Below, in pieces: positions 34,601 through 46,113 of a stretch of DNA of 64,000 bases. Source of the stretch: Chrysoperla carnea (lineage: Eukaryota; Arthropoda; Insecta; Neuroptera; Chrysopidae); NCBI RefSeq assembly GCF_905475395.1, contig NC_058338.1, positions 70,133,435 through 70,197,434 on the forward strand. The letters are read 5' to 3'. Below the pieces are notes generated by a model. The model saw nothing but the letters and a program-made list of their open reading frames with translations. It had not been told where the DNA came from and ran no database searches. The translations under genes were made by a program, and so were the position numbers. Every line of letters begins with the position of its first letter. The first letter of the stretch is position 1.

Positions 34601-37600
34601 CATTTACTAACATTCCTTTACATGCATCTAAAGACTCTGTTTTGAAGAATGTACGAGCACCAAAACAATTTTTAATAAAAAGTTTGATGTTTTTTAAATG
34701 TTGAACTTGGTCTAAATCAATTCAGAAAATTTTAGGGGTGGTTGCCTGATAATTTAACTAAATTAATGACTTCAATATAGTATTCTGGTGGAAAAAATAT
34801 TTGAAGAAAGAATAAGTCTTAAAAATTCTTAAAAAGTTTAAAAAAAGAAACTCTGAAAAAGTCTTAGGAACTCTGAAAAACTCTGAATTTCTAAACGATT
34901 TTGGACTGCCTAATTCAAACTGAATAAGTCGAAATAACTCTGAATTAGACAGCCCAAAAACGTTAGGAAATTTAGAGTTATTTAGAAACCCTAACACTTT
35001 TTCACAGTTTCTAATACTTTTTAAGACTTATTAAGACATATTCTTTCTACAAATATTTTTTCCACCAGAGTAGGCACATTTAACATTGGTTTTATGGTAA
35101 AATGGTAGACCGAATACATGTTTTCATAGATTTCTCCAACACTAGTCGGTAGAAATAAAAAAAAAAAAAAACTATTTAAATTAAAGTTAAAACCTTAATA
35201 AAATATTTGAAAAAAAAATTTGTTGTGCCCGACTAATTGAGGATGTATGAGCAAGGTAGTGGGGACACAAATTTAAAAAATATCTATTTTCAATTTTGAG
35301 ACGAAATAATAAATTTGATATAAAACGAAAAGTAGTAATACAATTTTTCGAATATTGAAAATTTTATTCTCATTTTTCAAAAAGTTATAACAAAATTCAT
35401 CATAAAAGTTGAAAATAAGGTAAAAATAATTTCAACCCTAACTCTAAAATTGCCTTGGTGCTCGTACTACTTTAAAATAGGTAATTTCTCTCAAGGCGTA
35501 CAGAGAATCGACTTGAAATTATAACAAAAGACGCATTAATTAAGTAGTACTTATTAATTGATACACAAAATTTCATATTTTTGGTAATGATTTCATCTTT
35601 GTCTCGAAGCCCCTTAAAATTTATATGTCAACGAAAAATTTTAATTTCCGTCAGATTGTAAATGGTTTAGAAAAAACCATTCCAACTGAACACCTATTAA
35701 CGTGTTATGTTTAGTTGCTCTGGGTCGAGGTAGTACGGGTTCGGGTAGTTTTCGGCCTTTTTTTGGAAGATTTTAAAATTTACTAGTTAGTTTGCAATCT
35801 AACGGAAACAACAATCTTACTTAGAAATATACAGTGAAACCTGGTTAAGTGAGACATCAAGGGACCTGCTTTGCCTCACTTATAGAAGTATTCCACTTAA
35901 CCAGTGTCTCAGATATCCAGGTATAAATAAGTATTTGTCTCATTTACAGAGGATTCCATTAATAAAGGTCAGAATACAGGCTATTTCAGTTATAGAGGTG
36001 CGATTATTTAATAAACTAACGTATTATCAAATCAAAAAATGATAATAAAGGTGTTCAACTTCGGGATATTCTGACGTACACGTTTTAGCTTTCCTTATCC
36101 TTCAGAACATTGTGATTAAATTTTATCTTTATACTGAATTATTCTACAAAGAGTAGATTTTGGCACATTAAATTCGACACAGACTTTATCGCGTGTCCTT
36201 CTACTTTCATAAACGGATATTAACTTGAGTTTTTCACGTACTGATAACGATTTGAGCCTTCGTTTCGGCATTTTTCAAATGAGCATTCGAATTATAGTAA
36301 AGCGAAGTTTAAAAACTGAAGGTCATTGAGGCTCAAATTTAGTTAAGTGCGGAATTTGCGGATATAATAAGAATAAGTAAGTAAAGAAGCAAACAAACAA
36401 AACGATGTTATCTCAGTTCTCAGTTACAGAAGTTAATGCATATAAAATTCACTCGCTGTCTCAGTTATAGAGGTAACTATGACGGTAAAATCGAAAGAAT
36501 GAATCCTAGATATAGAGGTTTGCTTCGTTCCACTAACAGAGGTAATTTTGTGCAAAGGTGTTGGGACCTCAGCATGAGTTCCAGTTATGGATGTTTCTCA
36601 CTTATCCAGGCCTCACTTAACCAAGTTCCACTGTATAAGTAAAAAAAATGAGCTTAGAAAAATGTACCCTGAGCTATTAACTATCTATGGAATGGTAAGA
36701 TTGTTTGGTTTTTTTATTTATTTCTTATTTTATTTCAAGCTAACTTCTCTTCCATTTACCTTTTTTTAATATTGCTATTAGTATTGTTTGCTTGATACCA
36801 TGATGCAACTATCATATTTGTAATAGCGTTATCCACAGGTATACAATCGGAGACTACATCTCTATTATTCCAAGCTACATGTACTACTCCAGTGCCTATG
36901 CCTAAAAAAAAACTTAAGGGCCCATTTAAGTTGTCCAACCAACCAGGTATTGGTTCCTTTTCAGTTGAAAAAACTAAAATTAAAGTTTTCATGTTGCCGT
37001 AAAATTTCGATTAAATAATTTATAATATCTTGCAATTACCTACCGATCGATGGCCGATATATTACAGTTGGTATATTTTCACATTCATCATTTATTACAT
37101 TCTCTGCTAATGATTTTGTAAATGTGTAAGTATTTGGAAATTTATTTAAAATTCTGAAAAATATTGGTATAGGTCATAAAGTGCATTTCAATAATCATAA
37201 ATATTCCAAGACACTTATATCCCAGTAAAATCTTACAAAAAAAAAAAAAAAAACAGCTAAAAACGCGATGTAAAGATACATTTTTGACATGCTATTTGGA
37301 TCCCTTAGGGGAGTGTGAAACAACGTTTTGCAAGCAAAAAAAAGTTGTGCTACCGGCGTAATACGTGAAAAACAATCTAAATAAAAAAAATTTTCTAACT
37401 TTTTTCAGTTTTTGCACTTCACTTCAAAAGCTATGAGCTTTTAGTATTAGTTGCTAATATCATTTTGAAAGTATATTGAATTTGGAACAATTGAAGCCGA
37501 CACATAGTTCCGTATGTTTGAGTTATGCTTTTGCTAAACCGTTAGAGACAGAACAAAAGTTTAAAGGTAAAAAATGTTCCTTATGTCAAAATAAACAACT

Positions 37601-40600
37601 TTTGTTTGAAAAAAATTTTCGAAAACATCACTGTTTTCTCGTGCAGGGGAAAGTTACGGCAAAACTTTGGTGTGCCTTTTCTCCAAAAATATAAAAGATA
37701 GAGATATGAAAATTTGTAGGTAGCTTCAACTTGCGAAATTATGAAAAATTTTTGAAAGAAATCAAATTATTTTTCTTGAAAATACTTCGAAAAACTGAAA
37801 AAAACGCCATAAATAGCACGTTTTTCACGTATTACGCAGGTAGCACAATTATATGGCCTTCCAGCCTCCATTTCTAATAGTTATCGAAAATTTTGATAAT
37901 TTTTCGAAAAATTTTCTAGAAAACTTTTTTTGATTTTTTAAGACTCGCAAGTTCAAGCTTCCTACAAATTTTCATCTCTCTATCTTTTATATTTTTGGAG
38001 AAAATAGACATCTAAATTTAGCCCTATCTTTCCCCTGCACGAAAAAACAATGATGATTACGAAAAATTTTTTCAAACAAAAGTTGTTTATTTCGTAATAA
38101 GGAACATTTTTACATTTAAACTTTTGTTCTATCTCTAACGATTTAACAAAAGCATAACTCGAAATTTTAGCATTTATGAAATAAAAAGACATTTATGAAA
38201 AAATACATTTATGAAAAAGACATGCGGAACTGTGTGTCGGCTTCAACTCTTTCAAATTTAGTATACTTCCACAATGATACTAGCAACTAATGCCAAAAGC
38301 TCATAGTTTTTGAATTGAAGTGTAAAAACTGAAAAAAATCAGAAAATTTTTCAGTTTTTCACGCATTGCGCCGGTAGTACAACTTTTTTTGCTTGCACAA
38401 CGTGGTTTCACACTACCCTAAGGGGTCCTAATAGTATACCAAAAAAGTAGCTTTATATTGCTCTTTGCGATTTTAATGTAGGATTTGACTGGCGTGTTAG
38501 ATGTTTTTGAATAAAATTTTATCATTTAAACTAACTTAGCTGTGAGTGAATTAATTATTTTGTCATCAAATGTTTCTGCCATTTGAATAAAATATTTCCA
38601 ATTTGCTTGTGGTGGATAAACTTGTTCGTGAGTGATTTTTTTATCAATATTACAATAAGCTGTTGAAAGATGGATAAAAACCTGAAATAAGTAATGTTTG
38701 ATTTTATTGCAATTTTCCAGATTAAGACCGAAGTATTAAATCAAATAAAAGGTCAGTTTTATGTCACGTTTATTTTAAATAAGTTTTTACATACACAGAG
38801 TGGACCATTTTATTCTAATATGAGCTATGGCTTCGTTTGTAGTTAGCTAATTAGTCCGCTCAAAATAATGTTTTTGCGTGAACTTATTCAAAGGCAAATA
38901 TAAAACTAAGAAAAAGGAATGTTCCGGCATCTAGTTTAAGACCCTACTAACGAGCAGTCTCGAAAGTGCTGTGGTTGCAATAATTAACGCTATGTCTACA
39001 TAAAAAAACGATTTTTGGCTAATATCTCGGAAACCATCAACTTGATGAAAAAAGTTTCAAACAAAAATTGACGGAAATTTTCTTTCCTAAATAAAGTGTA
39101 AAAAAAAAACTTTGATATCTTCAGCCATTTTTCCGAAATAAATATTTATGTTTATATGCTAATAAACAATATCTTGCAACTAATTGGATTTATAAAAAAA
39201 ATTGTTAGAAATTTTTTTTTTTAAAAGTAATGTAGAGTAAACAATTTCGATATCTTTAGCCGATCAATTATACATATATTTTTCGTTAATTATCCAATAA
39301 TTATCCTCGAATTATGTGTAAAAAGTCCTGAATTTTATTACTCGGGAGTTTTTGAGGTCCCTGATTCCGAATATAATGATAAAAAAGATCCAGAGCGCAC
39401 CTGGAGGTATGTTGAAATGAAAGAAATCTCGTGAATGTTACCTTTATATATAAGGTATTTTTTGTAATTATCTTGAAGATGTGGCTGTCAAAAATTCGGT
39501 TTAAAATGTAAAAAGTTTTGTAAATATTGAAAAGGGTGCGATAGTTTAAATTCTGAGAAACCTAGTTTTGATGATGATCTTTATGATGACCAAACTGGTG
39601 ATTTCAATTCCCAAAATTTTCATTAATAAAAACGCTCGAGATATTAATAACGGAGCCTAATTTAACTATTCTTCTTAGTAATGATTGTGTATAGATAGTG
39701 ATGATTTATGTATACGTCTATGTAAAAGACGAAGATAATTTGTATTAAATTGTAGACAAATGTTTTAATTATAAATTTTAAATGTAAAAAAAAAAAATTG
39801 TGTTCTATAAAATTTATTCTGTAACCTTCCTTTCCAAAGTTATTAATGAAATTTAAAACTGTGGGAAATTTTAACAAGCCAATAAACTTGATGATATTTT
39901 AAATTATTATCAGAACATATGAGTGCTAGTGCTTCACGACGATGATGTAGATAACTAGGAGACGTCGATACCAGGGCGTACCGACCTACAGGTGCGCTCT
40001 GGATCTATTTTATCATTATATTCGGAATCAGGGACATCAAAAACTCCCGAGTAATAAAATTCAGGACTTTTTACACATAATTCAAGGATAATGATTGGAT
40101 AATTAACGAAAAATATATATGTATAATTGATCGTTTTGAAAACGGCTAAGGATATCAAAATTTTTGATTCTACATTTTTTTTTAGGAAAAAAATTTCCAA
40201 TAGTTTGTTTGAAACTTTTTTTCATAAAGTTGTAAAAAAATGACTTAAACAAAAGTTGCCTAGTTTCATAGAGGCCATCATGGTCTGACATCAGATTGGA
40301 TCTAGTTTTCCGGGCTTGCTTTAATAGTGAATTTTAAATCCCAAAAGGTAGAATAACACTTTAAATTAGAAAGTTGATTAAAATACCAAAATTTTTTATT
40401 TAATACATTTTTTCGAAAATCGTTAGCTTTCGGAAGAAATACGATTTAAAAATATGTCATTATTGCATTTAATCGAAAGAAAAGCTAGCTACTAAAAATG
40501 CTATAGCCAAAAGCTGTCAATGGAAATAGAGGACATTCGCCTGTGTCCATGACTTTTACCTGAAATTCTAGTTTCAACTTGACTTTAATCTTCAAAATTT

Positions 40601-43547
40601 ATCTGGACTTAAAAGTTATTAATACAGACGAATGACCGTTATTACCTTTGATAACTTATATCTAAAAATTTTTCTAAAGCTAGACTTTTTCTTTCGATTA
40701 AATGCATCAATGACATATTTTTAAGTCGAATTTCCTCCAAAAGATGACGATTTTCGAAATAATGATTAAAATAAAAAGTGCTAATTTAGGAGGATAAATT
40801 TTCTAATTTAAAGTGTCCTTCTTCTTTTTATTTAAATATGTGGCATTGCAATGCATTCCGGTTTCAGCTAGTGACTAAACAAAATTGGTATATCCACAAA
40901 AATCGCTAAATATTATTTATTAGATATAATAAAAGTATGGATGTAAATAAAGATTATTTGAATTTAATTAACAAAATAAATTTGATTTCCTAATTTTCAA
41001 ACGGATCTATTTATTACAATCACCTTAAGAAGACGTCATCAATGCTTGTCAGTAAAGATCAATAGACGCCCAACAATTGACGTCTTATGGTAGGTATTTA
41101 GCATAAATTTTTTGTATATCTAAGGTTGTGCGAGCACCTTTAGGGTTGAAATTATTTGTTCCTTATTTTCAATTTTGTTGATGAATTTTGCTATAACTTC
41201 ATGAATATAGACGATAAGTAAGAATAAAATTTATCGAAATCTGCCTTGGATTTTGAAATATGGGAAGTTTAATAACAGTTTTTAATTTTCGATATTTTGA
41301 AAATTACTTCAGATATCGAAAAACTTTATTCTTACTTTTCGTCTGCAGTTGAAAATATATAGACATTTTTCTTAAATTTGTGTTCCCATTATAGTACTCA
41401 TATACATCCTTAACTAGTCGGACACAACGGGTTTTTTTTGTTTTCAATAATTTATTAAGGTTATAACTATCATTTAAATAGTTTTTTTTTTTTTTTTAAA
41501 TTTCCACCGACTAGTTTTGGAGAAATCTATGAAAACGTATCACCCATCTATCGTTTTACCATAAAACCAATGTTTAAATATGTCTACTATGTCTACTGAA
41601 GTCATTTATTTGGGGTTGTCCGATTATTTATTTAAATAATCGGACAACCCCTCTAAAATTTTTTGAATTGATTTGTAAAATTGTCTTGATGCTCGTACAT
41701 CCTTAAAAATAAACAACAAACAATTTAATTAGAAAATCAACAAGGAAAATTCTTAATATTTTATCGAAATAATTAAAAAAAAAATAAATACTCATTTTTC
41801 ATAGGAAGCTTATTTACATTTTGTTACGTTTATATGACATACGAATTAAATTATACTTATAAGCAATAAACATAGCCTTGGACACCAGTACTGGATTAAA
41901 AAGGACCGGAAGTTAGTAAAAATTTGCCTTTGATTTTTTTTAGCCTTCGCAAATCTATCTACGGCTTTTAAACAATAGGGTGGAACTCAATGTAGTTATC
42001 GTGCAAATATTCGAATTTTTCGAACTATTGTAAATTTTTATTTATATTATAAATGCGAAAGTAACTCTGTCTTTCTGTATGTATGTATGTATGTATGTTA
42101 TGCAATCACGGATAAACTACAGAACCGATTTAAATGAAATTTGGTACAGAGATAGTCTAGAGCTTGAAAAAGTACATATGCTACTTTTTAATGCGAAAAA
42201 GGGGCCTGGGGTTGAAATCTAGGTTGAAAGGGATGTGCTTCAAAAACTTAAAAAGTTCTGCATCGATTAAGCTCAAATTTTGACCCGATATACAACCAGC
42301 TTCAAAGATTGTTTTTATGTACTTTTAACCTTCGGGGAGGGGGTAGAAATATGGGGCGTGAAAGTAACCCGGACCCAAGGGGATATGGGTCAAAATAATA
42401 AAATCGACTAAATGGTGAACAAATGGAGGATAAATAACGGCATATAGACTTTTGTGTTACATACGACTGTCCATAGCAAAAATAGGATATATGACAGGAA
42501 TAATTTAAAATTTACCTTTAGATTTTTAATTTCTTGAGCAATTGCAATTAAATCTCTTGCTGACCTTACATTCATTAACACAGCTTTCTTTAAAGGATCA
42601 TCAAAACGCACGGATGCAGCTGCATGGAAAATAATGTTTACATTTTCTTTTAACATTTCTATGTCTTCGTCCGTCATGCCTAAATTCGCCTTCTCACAAT
42701 CTCCTTGAATAATTACTAGTTTTGATATGCTGTTGGGATTTTTGTCCTTTAAGGGACCAAAGATCTTAAACAACCAAACAATCATAGTTAGAACATTGAA
42801 CGCCAATAGTTTTGCAAATACTTATTAAACAAAAAATGGATAGATGATAAATTGTAATTAAATTTATTCCTAACAATTTTGACTATTATAAAAATTGCAC
42901 TTTTACCAAATTAAGAAATTCACTAGATTAAATGAAGGCTTATTTCTTTAATACATCGAATCAAAAACTATCACTCTATTTTCCGAATGCGATGATTTGG
43001 AGAATATAGAAGTCTAGTACGAAAATTCTAAACAGAAAAGCATTTAAAATGTTTTTCCATTTGATGTAACCATATTTGAAAAAATAAGTTAAGTTTTTCT
43101 CCTTAGAATTTTTTTCTACACTGTAATTGCAGAGCACCACAGAGTTAAGCATGTGTTAATGCTCAGCCCTTTTCAAATAATTTTGTTTATTCATTTATTT
43201 TTAAACACTTGAAAGATTTTATGGACACTTACAGGATTTTCTATTAGATCAGCTAATCTTTTTTTTGGAGTTATTCCTTTCTTTTGTCGTAGCAATAAAT
43301 AAATTTTGTTGATATCAGGACAGCTACGAAGTAATTTTTCAATAAGAACTTTTCCCATAAATCCATTACCTCCAGTTATAAACACATTTTGATTCTTATA
43401 AAAATCTTTGATGGTTGGTAATTTTGTATCCAATAATTTTGGTAATTCATAATTAATTTCCATGTGCTGTTTTCTTTTCCATTCTGTATCAGAGATTTTT
43501 TCAGCATATTTTTCTAATTTAAAATACCTTTGGTCAGAAAAATCCAT
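31668..43547 (-). CDS. Fatty acyl-CoA reductase, copy B
   Basis: Nine minus-strand exons: 43233-43547, 42516-42764, 38536-38681, 37044-37153, 36760-36973, 33528-33755, 33304-33442, 31831-31958 and 31668-31761. They give 540 residues plus TAA. Phases match copies A and D at every junction, and exons 1-8 have the same lengths as in D. Motifs: TGGNGFMG (58-65), FHAAASVRFDD (151-161), HLSTAYCN, Y246-x-x-x-K250 in NTYTFTK, RPSIV, PGWLDNLNGP, and a final exon that starts FQMAHRMVI and runs into one hydrophobic helix, an expected membrane anchor. Function by family: NADPH-dependent reduction of fatty acyl-CoA to alcohol. The gene is about twice as long as D because introns 2, 3 and 5 are loaded with repeats. 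The start is chosen by alignment of MDFSDQRYF with MDFTDERYF of D. Confidence 0.95.
34030..34440 (+). repeat. Dispersed repeat family 2, copy 3
   Basis: It shares CACGGGTAAACAGTGATG, TTTCAAACAAAAGTTGG, TTTACAAGATGGGTCCTACG and GGACTAATTAGGTGATTTTA with the copies at 18566 and 22760. It lies in intron 5 of FAR copy B. Confidence 0.65.
34650..35475 (+). repeat. Dispersed repeat family 3, copy with nested hairpin
   Basis: It aligns with the reverse complement of 41130-41710 across most of its length: GTACGAGCA, AAAATTTTAG, ATTGGTTTTATGGTAAAA, TTTTCATAGATTTCTCCAA, ACTAGTCGGT and, at the end, TTGAAAATAAGG with ATAATTTCAACCCTAA. Between about 34780 and 35076 it carries a hairpin that the other copy lacks. 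It lies in intron 5 of FAR copy B. Confidence 0.65.
34780..35076. mobile_element. Hairpin MITE nested in repeat family 3
   Basis: The ends ATTCTGGTGGAAAAAATATT and AATATTTTTTCCACCAGAGT are inverted, followed inward by AAGAATAAGTCTTAA and TTAAGACATATTCTT. The interior is also largely palindromic (AACTCTGAA and related blocks). The comparison copy at 41130-41710 has no such insert, which fixes the borders to within a few bases; a short AGT may be the target duplication. The minus-strand open frame inside is only mirror-repeat sequence. Confidence 0.7.
35832..36633 (-). mobile_element. pogo/Tigger-like DNA element, 802 bp, non-autonomous
   Basis: The left end CAGTGAAACCTGGTTAAGTG and the right end read inward, CAGTGGAACTTGGTTAAGTG, are terminal inverted repeats, flanked on both sides by TA. 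These are the hallmarks of the pogo branch of Tc1/mariner. Subterminal blocks such as CTCAGTTATAGAGGT and CTCACTTAT recur in both halves. The interior encodes only the start of a transposase (36116-36271, minus), so the catalytic domain has been lost. It lies in intron 5 of FAR copy B. Confidence 0.85.
36116..36271 (-). pseudogene. Truncated pogo-type transposase N-terminus
   Basis: A 51-codon frame begins MPKRRLKSLSVREKLKLI and continues with TRDKVCVEFNVPKSTLCRII before TAA. This is the CENP-B-type helix-turn-helix DNA-binding domain found at the N-terminus of pogo/Tigger transposases and of jerky and CENP-B proteins. No DDE/D domain follows inside the element. It sits inside the terminal inverted repeats of the 802-bp element, so it is a relic of its transposase and not a host gene. 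Confidence 0.8.
37221..38495. mobile_element. Large foldback element, about 1.28 kb
   Basis: It nearly fills intron 3 of FAR copy B. The two halves mirror each other almost throughout, with the centre near 37880. Pairs include AACGCGATGTAAAG against CTTTATATTGC, TTGCAAGC against GCTTGCAC, GAACAAAAGTTTAAA against TTTAAACTTTTGTTC, and CAAACAAAAGTTGTTTATTT against AACAACTTTTGTTTG. The mirrored open frames at 37476-37694 (+) and 37980-38192 (-) encode related peptides only because of this symmetry. The ends match the small element at 1849-2013. Confidence 0.75.
39040..40235. mobile_element. Foldback element of about 1.2 kb with divergent centre
   Basis: The left arm 39288-39411 and the right arm 39989-40101 are near-identical inverted copies. 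They share GTGTAAAAAGTCCTGAATTT, TTACTCGGGAGTTTTTGA, CTGATTCCGAATATAATGAT and GATCCAGAGCGCACCTG. Further out, AGTTTCAAACAAAAATTG pairs with CAATAGTTTGTTTGAAACT. About 575 bases between the inner arms are unpaired. It lies in intron 2 of FAR copy B. Confidence 0.65.
40265..40830. mobile_element. Foldback family shared with 62770-63300, copy 1
   Basis: The palindromic arms carry CGAAAATCGTTAGCTTTCGG and GCATTTAATCGAAAGAAAA on the left, mirrored by TTTTTCTTTCGATTAAATGC and CGATTTTCG on the right. A flanking block, TCTGACATCAG...CTAGTTTTCCGGG, is found in inverted order at the right side of the copy near 63250-63300. It lies in intron 2 of FAR copy B. Confidence 0.65.
41130..41710 (-). repeat. 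Dispersed repeat family 3, copy without insert
   Basis: It is the inverted counterpart of 34650-35475. The two copies face each other inside one gene, about 6 kb apart. It has its own small palindrome near 41617-41653 (GGGGTTGTCCGATTATTT and its mirror). It lies in intron 2 of FAR copy B. Confidence 0.6.
42040..42400 (+). repeat. Dispersed insect repeat with TATG microsatellite
   Basis: The stretch begins ATTATAAATGCGAAAGTAAC, passes through a TGTATGTATG run of about five units, then reads ACCGATTTAAATGAAATTTG and GTACAGAGATAGT. This layout is a familiar type of dispersed repeat end in insect genomes. I cannot assign the class with certainty. It lies in intron 2 of FAR copy B, just left of exon 2. 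Confidence 0.55.
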
Positions 43548-45431
43548 GCTTATACAATTTGCGATGTGAATGATGAGTTAATTCGAACAACTAAATAGCG
43601 ATATTCGAAAAGCGTGCTGTAATTTAATTAAACAATTTTTAATTAAATTACATTCTTAAATTAATTTATGCGATTAATAACAGTTGTATGGAAAAAATAA
43701 ATAAATAAATTTAATTTAAAATTTCAGTTCACGGGACATAATGTTTTTAATCCATCAAGGTTGTCTATAGCCCGTGTGCCCTTGATATAAAAAGTGGAAA
43801 CTGAATAATTACAGATAAACATTGTTGCAAAAAAAATCGCTTATCCTCAAATTACTTTCATACGGTACAAGATAGAGAGCTGAAATGTTTAAGATGACTA
43901 TAGTTCAAGATGACTATAATACGGATCGTTTAAGTGGTTATATCCAGGTGCGAGCGCAAAACAACACGTTTTTTATCTTGGAAGATCCTTTATTCTAAAT
44001 AAATATCAAAAATGTATTCATATTGGACATTTTTTTAATTTTAAGATCCCGTCGTCCGATTTAAAAAATTTGATATAGTATTGCTCCTGTAGACGATCTG
44101 TTGGAGGGCCTCCAAAAATGGTGTTCGGTGGTGAGCACCATATCTCTGGTTTAGATTATCTAAAAGGAAAAAATCCAGAAAATTTCTTTAGTCGATAGAT
44201 TAGTACAGGTATTAATATAGATATTAAGAAGTTTGTGTAAAAATTAGAAACCGATCGACCGAGCCGATTCGGAGAAATCACGCTCATCGACTTTGAAAAC
44301 GTTGTTTCGAGAAAAAAGTGCTTAAAGTTTCAAAAGACGTTTGCTCTCGTTTGCTTTTTTTATACGTTTATCTTCTTTAATATTTCACGGATCAACTTGA
44401 AATTTTCTGAGAATATAGGTAGATATTTACATATATGTACATTCCTTAAATGCAAAAAAAATCATATTTTTGAAAATTCTAGCTGGATATAGCCCCTTAC
44501 AGTTTAATAAATTGGAACCGGACATCGAATGATGGCTTATCACAGAGTTTAATATTGATGCAAATTAGTTTATTGAAATAAAAAAACTGACTACATTTGT
44601 TTGTATATAAAAAGTGGCACATTATTTTACGACTTTTAGTTTTAACTTTTGAATGAAATTTATTGGAAATTTAATGATCTACAACTTTGTTTATTACCAT
44701 TTTTAATATACCGTGAAACGTTATTTATATATTCAGCAGCAACTATATTGAGAAAAGTTTGGAGCGCTATAAATAAAATACGCGTTATACAGAAAAAAAT
44801 TTTTAAATAAAGTTATAGAAAATGTTATTCTCTACGAAAATGATTCCTACTATTTTCGTTGTACGATGCTCGGTTCACGAGATATTTGATAAAATGTGTT
44901 TTCCAAGATGGCGGCTGAAGGTCACGCCCCTGCGTCCCACCAATTTGGATTTACACTCGGAGGAAGCCCCTAAACATATTTCAACATGAAAAAATTTCTG
45001 CAGTAAGTTGCATTAAGAGACTCTTTTTTTTGCTCTGGCTATTGGGGTACACGTACCAAAGAGGATTTAGAAGAAATAAATAACGTGCATTCACAACTCT
45101 GAGCGTTTAAACAGCTTCAACTGATATTTTTTATGACTCGGAATGAATTAGATTTCTTTTCTCCATTAATGATTCGCTTACCTATACTTCGCTTACATTA
45201 AAAACAAGAACATAATTGTAAAATTTATTGCACACATTTTATCATTTATCAGTGGAACATTTTGTTGTACATAATATTTAAAACTGGAAAACGATAAATC
45301 AAAACCATATTGACAAGCAAAACCAGTCTTCAGCCTACCTGAATTCTGTTAAAATGCCCTCATTTTAATACAAATAGTGTCAGTAAAGAGGAATATCCTG
45401 ATCGTCTTAGTGAAAATAAGTGGTCAACCTC

Positions 45432-46113
45432 GGAATCTAACGGAATAAGCTGAATTTTTGTACAAACCTTTATTTTGATAGAACACTCTATTTTGATAGA
45501 ACATCACTCAAAATTGCTTTACGCTTACGCGTATTTAAATATTCAAGGTCAACGATCTCGAAAATCAGTTTTTTTGTGAATTTCTCGTTTCTTATGCCTT
45601 TAATCTTATTAATATTTATTATAAAAGTTGTAGAAGATAAAATTTTCTACAAATTTTGCCTGAAACTTTGTTTTGTATGCTGAACCGTTTTTGAAATAGA
45701 TGGTGCAGAAGATGATGTGTTTAGCATAACGTTCTTCAATGCTGGGTCAATATTTATAAATATATGATATTAAATAATTATTTAAGTAGTATTTAATAAA
45801 TAATTATGGAAAATAACCGCACTGAAGTACGTTAAGCTAAGCTCCCTCTATTCCAAAAACGGTTCAACGTACAAAAAAAAGTTTCAGTCAAAATTTGTAA
45901 AAAATTGTATCTTCTATAACTTTTATAATAGATGTTAAAACGATTGAAGGCAAAAGAAACGAAATATTCACAAAAAACTGATTTTCGAGACTTTTGACCT
46001 TGAATATCTAAGGATACGCACGCGTGACCATATGTGACTTTTGAGACTTTTGAGAAATTTGTACTATCAAAATAAAGGTTTGTACAAAAATTCAGCTTAT
46101 TCCGTTAGATTCC
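45432..46113. mobile_element. Foldback element of about 680 bp
   Basis: The outer arms GGAATCTAACGGAATAAGCT and its mirror AGCTTATTCCGTTAGATTCC are near-perfect. The inner blocks TTTGTACAAACCTTTATTTT and AAAATAAAGGTTTGTACAAA, and AACCGTTTTTG and CAAAAACGGTT, also pair. The centre near 45770 is very AT-rich. No coding capacity. Confidence 0.75.

Noticed and set aside
34758-34997. 79-codon minus-strand frame with repeated Phe/Asn/Ser segments
   Set aside because: It is inside the nested hairpin 34780-35076, and the amino-acid repetition reflects mirrored AACTCTGAA blocks.
37476-38192. A pair of similar small proteins on opposite strands
   Set aside because: The similarity is a by-product of the inverted duplication in the foldback 37221-38495; neither is conserved as a protein beyond that.
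34030-42400. Regularly spaced repeats considered as a CRISPR-like array
   Set aside because: The repeats are hundreds of bases long, unevenly spaced and of different families in a eukaryotic intron context.
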